Source of the DNA: Micromonospora sp. Llam0
GTDB taxonomy: Bacteria > Actinomycetota > Actinomycetes > Mycobacteriales > Micromonosporaceae
Length of the DNA stretch: 64,000 bases
Direction: 5' to 3'
Assembly: GCF_003751085.1 (NCBI RefSeq)
Contig: NZ_RJJY01000001.1
Location: 3,100,001 to 3,164,000, forward strand
In this document: positions 17,501 through 24,249 of the stretch, piece after piece
Layout of the letters: every line of letters begins with the position of its first letter
How positions within the stretch are numbered: the stretch's first letter is position 1
Position numbers and translations under genes: made by a program
The notes under the pieces: generated by a model
Database searches by the model: none
What the model saw: the letters and a program-made list of their open reading frames with translations, nothing else
What the model was told of the DNA's origin: nothing

Positions 17501-20500
17501 GATAGCCGGCCGCAGGGACGTGCCGGACACTGGCCCCGGCAGCCGGAGGGTGGCCGATCCCGTGGCCGTTGCCGGACGCATGTGCTGCGCCGTTGCCGTG
17601 GACATGGCCATGACCGTTGCCGGACACGTGCGCCACGCCGTTGCCGTTGCCGTTGCCGGACACGTGCGCCACGCCGTTGCCGGGACCATGCCCGTTGCCG
17701 TTGCCGGACACGTTGCCGTTGCCGGACACGTTGCCGAGACCATGACCGTTTCCGGCCTCGGTGGATGCACTCATCGACAGCTCCTTGATTTGTCGGGGAG
17801 GCGTCATGCCGCCGGGCAGCGGCCGGCCATGCTGGTCGCGTACCAGCTGACCGTCGACCGTCCAGACCGGGCGGGACGACGGCGGAGCGGGCGCGATCTC
17901 GGCGACTCGCCGGCCGCGGTAGAGCCAGTCGGTCTGCACCGGGACCCCGGCGCAGGCCAGTTCGGCGACGGCGGAGAGGAAACCACGCAGTCCGTCCGCC
18001 CGCCGACCGTCGCAGGCGACCGCCACGTGCGGGCGCTCCCCCAGGACGGCGTCAACCAGCCGGGTGAGTACCTGGCCGGGACCGGCTTCGACGAAGACGC
18101 GGGCCCCGGCGGCATACATCGCTTCGATCTGGTCGACGAACCGCACCGGGGCGCCGATCTGCGCGGCGAGTTCGTCGCGGATCTGGTCCGCACCACCCGG
18201 GTAGGGCTGGGCGGTGCGGTTGGACCAGACGGGGACGCTGGGGGCGGCCACCGGATGGCCGTCGAGGGTGGATCTGAAGGCGGTGACACCGTCGGCGACC
18301 ACCGGGCTGTGGAAGGCACAGGCCACCGCGATCGGCCGGGCAGACAGACCCTTCTCCTTGAGTACGGAGACCGCGCGTCGCACCGCCGGGGTCGGGCCGG
18401 AGATCACCACCTGCCGCGGGCCGTTGTGGTTGGCGAGCACCACCTCACCGGCCAGCCCGGCCCCGGACAGCACCTCACCGATCTGCTCGGCGGTAGCCGC
18501 CACTGCGGCCATCGTGCCGGGGTCGTCGCCAGCAGCCGCCAGGATGGCGTCGGCGCGCTGGCGGCTCAGCTCGAGCAGTGTCCGGTCCTCGAAGGCGCCG
18601 GCGACGCACAGCGCCACCAGTTCGCCGTAGCTGTGCCCGCCGGCCAGGTCCGGTCGGACGTTCAGCCGACCGAGCAGGTGGTGCACGGCGAGCCCTCCGA
18701 TGCCGAGCACCGGCTGGGCGATCCGGGTGTCCCGGACCCGGTCCTGTTGACTCCGGTCGTACTCGGTGTCGAACGCGGCCGGCGGGAAGAGCGGCTCGAC
18801 GTAGTCGCGGCCGATGTCCAGGAACCGCCGCAGCTCGGGAAAACTGACGAACAGGTCGGCCAGCGCGCCCGGGCGCTGGCTGCCCTGGCCCGGGAAGAGG
18901 AAGGCGACCTTGCCGTCCGCGCTCGGCGGCTCAGCCGGCTGGAACAGCCCGCGCGCCGGATCGTGCTCACCGGCGATCGCCCGGCGCAGCAGTCCGGCCA
19001 GGTCGTCGAGGTCACTGGCGACGATGGCGACCTGCACCGGGCCGGACCGCTTCTCGGCCTGGCGGGACTGGGCGGCGGCGAGGTCGCGTAACCGCCAGCG
19101 CCGGCCCAGCGCGTCGCGGGTGTCGATGGTGTCCAGCAGCGCCCGCATCGCCTGATGCGTGCCGGCCCGGTCGCCGGCCCGGAAGCAGAACAGCTCGGCC
19201 GGCCATTCGTCGCGGGCGTGTCGCGGTTCGGGTGCGTCGGCGTAGGCGCTGAGCACCGCGTGGAAATTGGTGCCGCCGAACCCGAAGGCGCTGACCCCGG
19301 CGACGCGTTCGCTGGCCGGTGCCGCCCACGGCCGCGCCGAGGTCTCGAAGGCGAACGGGCTCCGGTCGGGGTGCCAGGCCGGGTTGGGCCGGGTCACGTG
19401 CAGGGTGGGCGGCCGGACCCCGGTGTACAGCGCGAGCGTGGCCTTGATCAGACCGGCCAGACCGGCCACGCACTTGGTGTGCCCGATCTGCGACTTGACC
19501 GACCCGAGGGTGCAGCTGCCGGGCGTGGCACCCGCCTCGCTGAACACCGTGGTCAGCGTCTCCAGCTCGGTACGGTCGCCGACCACCGTGCCGGTACCGT
19601 GTGCTTCGATCAGGCCGACCTGCGCCGGCGACACCCCGGCCTGCCGGTACGCCCGGTCCAGGGCCCGCCGCTGGCCGGCCGCTCGGGGTGCGGTCAGGCC
19701 CAGGGCCCGTCCGTCGCTGGACCCGCCGAGTCCTTTGATCACCGCGTAGACGCGGTCGCCGTCGCGCTGCGCGTCGGACAGTCGCTTGAGTACGACGGCG
19801 GCGACGCCCTCGCCGAGCGCGATCCCGTCACCGGCGCTGTCGAACGAACGGCACCGCCCGGTCGGGGACAGCGCGTGCGCCGAGGTGAACATGAGGTAGT
19901 CGTTGATGCCGTTGTGCAGGTCGGCGCCACCGCAGATCATCAGGTCGCTGCCGCCGCTGGCGAGTTCCTTGCAGGCGGCGTCCATGGCGGCCAGCGACGA
20001 GGCGCAGGCCGCGTCGACGGTGTAGTTGGGGCCGCCCAGGTCGAGCCGGTTGGCGACCCGACCGGCGATGACGTTGGCCAGGATGCCGGGGAACGAGTCC
20101 TCGGTGACGGTCGGCAGCTGCTCGTCCAGCTCTCCGGGAACCTCCGGCAGGTAGGCCGGCAGCATGGTCCGCAGCGTCTGTGCGTGCCCCATGTCGCTGC
20201 CGGCCTCGGCCCCGAAGATCACCCCGGTACGGGAGTGGTCCACCCCGTCGCGGCCGGGGGTGTACCCGGCGTCGACGAGGGCCCGCTGGGAGACCTCCAG
20301 GGCCAGCAGCTGGGTGGGGTCGATGCTGGCCAGGGCGGACGGTGGAATCCCGTACCCGATGGCGTCGAACGGCACCTCGGCGAGGAAGCCGCCCCACTTC
20401 GAGACGCTGTACCGGCCGGTCTGACCGGGACCGACCTCGGGCGCGTAGTAGATCTCCGGGTTCCACCGGTGCGGTGGCACCTCGGTGACAGCGTCGGCGC

Positions 20501-22562
20501 CGTCCAGCACGGTACGCCAGAACCCGGCGAGGTCCGGTGAGTTCGGCAGCATGCACGCCATGCCGACGATGGCGATGTCCAGCGGCTCCGCCGACTCCTC
20601 CAGCTCGGCCGGGGTCCAGTCGGACCGCAGCCGCTCGGACCGGGCCGCGTGGAAGGCTACCGCCTGGTCGGTGACCGTACCGTGCAGCGCCGCGACGGTG
20701 GTCTCCTGCTCCCGCAGCACCGCGACCTGGCCGGCCATGAACATGCCCTCGCTGAGCTGGGCCGCCTCGTCGACGTCCACCAACGCGTCGCCGTCGCGCC
20801 GCTTGCCCTTGCTGGCGATCCGCAGCCGGCCCACGTTGAGCAGTTCGAGGTGTTCCCACACCTGGCGGTTTTCCAGGCCGGCGGACTCGAGTTCGGCCCG
20901 CAGCGCGTGGAAGTCGTCCACGAAGTCGCTCTGCAGGCACCGGGTCACGTGCCCCGGTGCGGTCTCCAGCAACGCGGTCCGGGTCGCTTCCCGGGCCATC
21001 CGGGCGAAGGTGGGTTGGATCGCGCCGTGCGCGACGGCTTCTGCGGTGAACAGGTAGGCGGTGCCCATCAGCACCCCGACCCGTACGCCTCGCCGGGTCA
21101 GCGGGGCGACCATCGCGGCGATCATGGCCGCCGACCGGTCGTCGTGGATGCCGCCGGCGAAGAAGACCTGGATCTCGGCCGCCTCCTCCGGCGTCGCGCC
21201 GGCGAGGTGCTCGGCCAGTACGGCGAGCTGCGCCTCCCACAGCGGGAAACTGGCCCGGGGGCCGATGTGGCCGCCGCACTCGGCGCCTTCGAAGATGAAC
21301 CGGCGGGCACCGGAGCGCAGGAACTGGCGCAGCAGCCCCGGTGACGGCACGTGCAGGAAGGTCCGGATCCCTTCCCGTTCCAGTTCCTTGGCCTGCGGGG
21401 GGCGGCCGCCGGCGATGATGGCGAAGTCCGGGCGGATCCGTCGGATCACGTCGAGCTGGGCGGCGCGGATCTCCTCGGGCGCGAAGCCGAGCACACCGAC
21501 GCCCCAGGGCCGTCCGTCGATGCGGGCGGCGGTGTCGGTGAGCATCTCCTCGGTGCGTTCGGCGGTGGCCAGTGCCAGCGCGATGAACGGCAGCGCCCCG
21601 TCGGCGGCGACTGCTGCGGCGAAGCCGGCCTCGTCGCTGACCCGGGTCATCGGGCCCTGCGCGACCGGCACCCGCAGGCCGAGGTCCCGGGCCAACGGAC
21701 CGCCGGGGCGCAGTACCTCGGCCGCAGCGCCGTCGGTGGCCGCGTCGACGATCGCCTCGCGGATGCCACGGACCGCGGCTGCGGCGTCGGACCAGCGGCC
21801 GGCGAACTCGGCGGCCAGCCAGCCGTCCTGGCCGACCGGCAGCAGGTCGGCGCGGGCGGGGGCGCCGGCCGCGCCCGGCCGGCGTGGAGCCCGTGGGATT
21901 CCCCGGTATCCGTCGACCAGGACGCTCTCCGAGCCGTCCATCCGCCGGATCGCGGTCAGTACGTCGGCCGGCAGGTCCGACTCGGGCATCAGGGCGAGCT
22001 GGTTGTCCAGCACCACACCGGCGGCACCGCCCAGCACACAGGCGGCCGCCGTGTACGGCCCGATCCCACCCAGCGCCCAGACCGGAAGCCTCAGGTCGGC
22101 GGAGGTGAGTTGCTGGACGAGGACGAAGGTGCTCAGCTCGCCGACCTCGCCGCCGGACTCCATGCCGCGGGCGATCAGCCCGTGCACGCCCGCCGCCGCC
22201 GCGGTCCGGGCCGTGGCGAGGCTGGTCACCTCGGCGAGTACGCGGTACCGGGGCACCAGTTCGGACAGGTTCCACGGCAGCTCGCCGGTGACGACCACCA
22301 GCTCCACCCGGCCGGGGGCCAGCCGTTCGACGTCGTCCACCGAGGCCGGACAGCTCGCCGGGACGCGGACCGCGATCGGCCCGTCGGACCAGGCGGCCAG
22401 CTGCTCCACGGCGCCCAGGACCTTGGGCCGGGTACCGGCCAGGTCGAGCACGCCGGTGCCGCCGCCCCGGCGAACCGCGCTGGCGATGCGTGGGCTCGGC
22501 TCGACCTCGCCGCAAGGGGTGTAGGCGATCACCAGGTCACGCATGTCGACTGCAGTACTCAT
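14496..22562 (-). CDS. PUFA-synthase-like megasynthase: tandem NMO-like barrels-KS-AT-ACP3-KR
   Basis: A 2688-residue iterative synthase. Residues 1-570 hold two nitronate monooxygenase-like barrels, the family of the PfaD enoyl reductase; the second has the FMN motif GAECGGH, while the first has GGE in its place. The ketosynthase (about 655-1110) has Cys853 in DAACASS. The acyltransferase (about 1230-1540) has Ser1311 in GHSYGE and CAFHSP, suggesting malonyl-CoA. A Gly/Asn/His-rich linker (about 1600-1680) precedes three near-identical ACPs (about 1840-2188), each with LSIDSIKR. The ketoreductase (about 2420-2650) has GGARGIT and the Ser-Tyr pair in FGSIAAAYGNRGQSDY. GGGAG precedes ATG 22562. 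Relatives include the predicted EPA-like synthase of Streptomyces coelicolor (SCO0124-0129 region). Confidence 0.94.
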   Translation of the reverse strand: MSTAVDMRDLVIAYTPCGEVEPSPRIASAVRRGGGTGVLDLAGTRPKVLGAVEQLAAWSDGPIAVRVPASCPASVDDVERLAPGRVELVVVTGELPWNLSELVPRYRVLAEVTSLATARTAAAAGVHGLIARGMESGGEVGELSTFVLVQQLTSADLRLPVWALGGIGPYTAAACVLGGAAGVVLDNQLALMPESDLPADVLTAIRRMDGSESVLVDGYRGIPRAPRRPGAAGAPARADLLPVGQDGWLAAEFAGRWSDAAAAVRGIREAIVDAATDGAAAEVLRPGGPLARDLGLRVPVAQGPMTRVSDEAGFAAAVAADGALPFIALALATAERTEEMLTDTAARIDGRPWGVGVLGFAPEEIRAAQLDVIRRIRPDFAIIAGGRPPQAKELEREGIRTFLHVPSPGLLRQFLRSGARRFIFEGAECGGHIGPRASFPLWEAQLAVLAEHLAGATPEEAAEIQVFFAGGIHDDRSAAMIAAMVAPLTRRGVRVGVLMGTAYLFTAEAVAHGAIQPTFARMAREATRTALLETAPGHVTRCLQSDFVDDFHALRAELESAGLENRQVWEHLELLNVGRLRIASKGKRRDGDALVDVDEAAQLSEGMFMAGQVAVLREQETTVAALHGTVTDQAVAFHAARSERLRSDWTPAELEESAEPLDIAIVGMACMLPNSPDLAGFWRTVLDGADAVTEVPPHRWNPEIYYAPEVGPGQTGRYSVSKWGGFLAEVPFDAIGYGIPPSALASIDPTQLLALEVSQRALVDAGYTPGRDGVDHSRTGVIFGAEAGSDMGHAQTLRTMLPAYLPEVPGELDEQLPTVTEDSFPGILANVIAGRVANRLDLGGPNYTVDAACASSLAAMDAACKELASGGSDLMICGGADLHNGINDYLMFTSAHALSPTGRCRSFDSAGDGIALGEGVAAVVLKRLSDAQRDGDRVYAVIKGLGGSSDGRALGLTAPRAAGQRRALDRAYRQAGVSPAQVGLIEAHGTGTVVGDRTELETLTTVFSEAGATPGSCTLGSVKSQIGHTKCVAGLAGLIKATLALYTGVRPPTLHVTRPNPAWHPDRSPFAFETSARPWAAPASERVAGVSAFGFGGTNFHAVLSAYADAPEPRHARDEWPAELFCFRAGDRAGTHQAMRALLDTIDTRDALGRRWRLRDLAAAQSRQAEKRSGPVQVAIVASDLDDLAGLLRRAIAGEHDPARGLFQPAEPPSADGKVAFLFPGQGSQRPGALADLFVSFPELRRFLDIGRDYVEPLFPPAAFDTEYDRSQQDRVRDTRIAQPVLGIGGLAVHHLLGRLNVRPDLAGGHSYGELVALCVAGAFEDRTLLELSRQRADAILAAAGDDPGTMAAVAATAEQIGEVLSGAGLAGEVVLANHNGPRQVVISGPTPAVRRAVSVLKEKGLSARPIAVACAFHSPVVADGVTAFRSTLDGHPVAAPSVPVWSNRTAQPYPGGADQIRDELAAQIGAPVRFVDQIEAMYAAGARVFVEAGPGQVLTRLVDAVLGERPHVAVACDGRRADGLRGFLSAVAELACAGVPVQTDWLYRGRRVAEIAPAPPSSRPVWTVDGQLVRDQHGRPLPGGMTPPRQIKELSMSASTEAGNGHGLGNVSGNGNVSGNGNGHGPGNGVAHVSGNGNGNGVAHVSGNGHGHVHGNGAAHASGNGHGIGHPPAAGASVRHVPAAGYRDGRDELISEFLRTSRELIASQRDVMLAYFGERPPAGNGWVGPAAYPSVVTQPAITGPSNYPEAVVPNSAPPVTDVAAIPASPTEATAPAAPAAQAAPAAQPEPVRREQVAVETTVHEAAAPAAAATSVPALAGPVSTAASVTATVAVRPAAVSVGAAQFQEAILEVLSERTGYPVDLIELDLDLEADLSIDSIKRAEVAGEVATRLRLSVDGDESELEELVRARTVRTMVAWLAEKMAAAPATVEPAASVTAPSPVPAVTATAASAPATATPAVPASSPAAGSVGAAQFQEAILEVLSERTGYPVDLIELDLDLEADLSIDSIKRAEVAGEVATRLRLSVDGDESELEELVRARTVRTMVSWLAEKMAADQAPEAAPAAAPAVPPAAVASPPSAPAVSAASSAAGSAAVSAAVSVGVAQFQEAILEVLSERTGYPVDLIELDLDLEADLSIDSIKRAEVAGEVATRLRLSVDGDESELEELVRARTVRTMVSWLAEKMAADQAPEAAPASPAQPAGSGTAPRRLVGRPVPATGAVVAPEALAGARFLITGGSPALAPLAEQLAQHGAAGATGSIHAGASDQAAGYDGVIILDGLSDSGGPLLPGIFPFIQQALAAGVRWLIAAGTAGPRTDGFAGLFRTIQREYPQVSVTYLEVPAGADHNQLATGLVTELLSGGQTPIVTWSTTGRQTIDLAAVDLGPLAAGGAGPAGDGVAETQAIGLDQDSVVVLVGGARGITPWFARTLAAASRCRIELVGRTPLPQEAESPALAAAADKPALRAALVAQGMRAPAEIDRTATAILAAREVRATLDELRELGSQVRYHSLDVTDADATRQLLKEIQGEYGRIDGLVYAAGRIEDKLIAEKDPASFDRVFQTKVHGAVTVLDALRDGADPRFVVLFGSIAAAYGNRGQSDYAAANDALDRIGGRWAAGTGVRCLTVHWGPWAPGSVHGGMVSAELSREYARRGIDLIDPEEGALSLLRELAWGDPAVTSVVYTASGW
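15998..17040. repeat. Three near-identical ACP-coding units inside the megasynthase gene
   Basis: Units at about 16781-17040, 16391-16650 and 15998-16257 repeat with offsets of 390 and 393 bases. Over about 245 bases they differ at only a handful of positions, including at synonymous sites. Read on the coding strand they favour GAT, GTT, GGT and TTG codons, unlike the GAC, GTC, GGC and CTG codons of the flanking gene. Each encodes one acyl carrier domain. Confidence 0.93.
17530..17760 (-). repeat. Low-complexity Gly/Asn/His/Val linker microrepeat
   Basis: Repeated units encode GNG, GNVSGNG, GNGHGPG and VAHVSGNG between the AT and ACP domains of the first megasynthase. The DNA is a string of short GCCGTTGCCGG-type repeats, which may be length-variable. 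Most PKS linkers are Ala/Pro-rich, so this one is unusual in composition. Confidence 0.8.
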
Positions 22563-22928
22563 CAGACTCCCGCTTCGTGAGCAGTGGTCCCGGATTCGAT
22601 GCTGACCGCCGGAGGATCCACCGTTGCGGCAGCTCAGAGCGAATATTCTGCATCAATCGATGTCACTCTTCGGAGAAACTTAGCGGCAACCAGTTACGGC
22701 CGTGTGAACTCTGTCGACCAATAACGCCAACCTGGTGCGGGCAGAACCAGGTCAGCTGCCCGGCTTCCGACGGCAACCGGCAACAATGCCAGTTCCGCCG
22801 GAAACAATCTGGTGAGTCAGGTCACATCGGACGGACAGACAGTGGATCCGTACGCTTGGATCCGAACTCCCCGACGTTGCCGGCACCCCGGGGCCGGGTG
22901 GACCGGCGGCACCCGGCAGCATGGCGAG
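22563..22928. promoter_or_regulatory. Divergent promoter region of the megasynthase array, with inverted repeat
   Basis: A 366-bp stretch with no convincing gene. It is the only long gap ahead of the megasynthase operon and is locally AT-richer (about 22640-22720), as expected for its promoter. ACCTGGT (22730-22736) and ACCAGGT (22746-22752) form a 7-bp inverted repeat around 9 bases, a possible operator. An open frame can be extended upstream from the TPR gene into this region, but it has no ribosome site. Confidence 0.45.
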
Positions 22929-24029
22929 GTGGCCCAGCCTTCCCTCCTCGTCGGTGTCCGCGACAACGCGGCCGCCATGCGTGCCGGCGGCGACCTCGCC
23001 GGCGCGTGCGAATACCTGCTGCGGGCGCTGGACTCGGCCCGTGGCGCCTTCGGTGTGGACGAACCGGAGGTTTTGTGGACCGCGCACCTGCTGGCCCGGC
23101 TCCGACGCGAGGCCGGCGACCCGGCAGCCGCCCGGCGGCTGTTGGAGGAGTCGCTGGCCGCAGGCGAACTGCGGTTGGGTGACCGCGACCCGGTCATGCT
23201 GGCCATCGCGTACGAACTCGCGACGCTCGCCGAAGAACTGGGCAACCGGCATGAGGCCCGCCGCAACTTCGCCCGGGTCGCCGCCGCCGGCCCAGCGCAG
23301 CTCGGCGACGACCACTGGCAGGTCCGGGCGGCCCGGGAGTACCTGGGCGGCTCACCGGTCACCCCGGTCGATCCGGCTCCCACCGCTACCCAGCGCGAGC
23401 CCGACCTGCCGACCCGGCCGGCACCATCCACCCAACCGGCACCATCCACCCAGCCGGCACCATCCACCCAGCCGGCACCACCGGCACTGGCAGCCCCGGT
23501 TTCCGGTCACGAGGTAACGACCGCCGCCAATCGGCCGTCACCGCTACCCGTCGCCATGACCGGACCGGCCGCCAGCGTTGCGGCACCGTCGCGGTCCCTA
23601 CCGGTCGTCGTCGCGGTCGGCGCCGCGGCCGCCGCGGTCATCGCCGCCGTGGTCGTGGTCATCGTGGGCGTCACCGTCCTACTCGACGGACGAACCACCA
23701 CACCGACCGGACCGGGGCGTCCGGGGTCCGACCCTGCTGCGGCCGGCGACCCGCCGACCGGCCTGCGGCTGACCGACGACACCACGGCCGTGACGCTGGC
23801 CTGGTCCGACCCGACCGCGGGAACGGTGCCGTTCATCGTCGCTAGTGGCCGCAGCGGACAACAACTCGGCGCACTCGCCACGGTCAATCCCGGCCAGACC
23901 GTATTCACGGTGAACGGGTTGAATCCCGAACTCGACTACTGTTTCGCGGTGCTCGCCGTCTACTCCGCCGACGAGTACGTCCCCTCGGACCAGGTCTGCA
24001 CCGACCGTCGGACAGCCGACCCGGACTAG
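22929..24029 (+). CDS. TPR-TM-Fn3 membrane protein
   Basis: A 366-residue protein. Residues 1-135 are alpha-helical TPR-like repeats (NAAAMRAGGDLAGACEYLLRAL, then the LARLRREAGDPAAARRLLEESL type), of the tetratricopeptide_10 kind. A Pro/Thr linker with three identical 6-residue PAPSTQ units follows, then a single transmembrane segment (about 220-250) and a C-terminal fibronectin type III-like domain with a Cys near each end, predicted outside. I start it at GTG 22929, where TPR-like sequence begins. A start at 22812 or 22977 is possible, and no strong ribosome site decides. It sits at the head of the Fn3/MoxR/DUF58/transglutaminase block and shares its Fn3-TM design. Confidence 0.7.
   Translation: MAQPSLLVGVRDNAAAMRAGGDLAGACEYLLRALDSARGAFGVDEPEVLWTAHLLARLRREAGDPAAARRLLEESLAAGELRLGDRDPVMLAIAYELATLAEELGNRHEARRNFARVAAAGPAQLGDDHWQVRAAREYLGGSPVTPVDPAPTATQREPDLPTRPAPSTQPAPSTQPAPSTQPAPPALAAPVSGHEVTTAANRPSPLPVAMTGPAASVAAPSRSLPVVVAVGAAAAAVIAAVVVVIVGVTVLLDGRTTTPTGPGRPGSDPAAAGDPPTGLRLTDDTTAVTLAWSDPTAGTVPFIVASGRSGQQLGALATVNPGQTVFTVNGLNPELDYCFAVLAVYSADEYVPSDQVCTDRRTADPD
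23420..23473 (+). repeat. Three tandem 18-bp repeats in the Pro/Thr linker
   Basis: GGCACCATCCACCCAACC or GGCACCATCCACCCAGCC occurs three times in a row, with a partial fourth copy. It encodes PAPSTQ units and keeps frame, so copy number could vary without breaking the gene. Confidence 0.9.
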
Positions 24030-24249
24030 GCGACAAACTCCGTGTTGATCAGCGGAAACATGAATTCTCGAGCAGTTCTTCTGGAATCCCGTCCGACGTT
24101 GTCCACAGGGGCTGCCAGAGCAGTTTCCCGTCAGCCTGACGGCCCCATAGGATGGCCTCCGGCCGCACGTCGGGGGCGACCCCGGCCGGCGACGATCGAC
24201 GATACGGATGACGGGCACCATACGACCGACGGGCGGAAGGCGACCTACT

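Noticed and set aside
14649..19091. 1480-residue open frame on the plus strand
   Set aside because: Complement of the first megasynthase, including its ACP repeats; no family motif and typical Arg/Gly-rich shadow composition.
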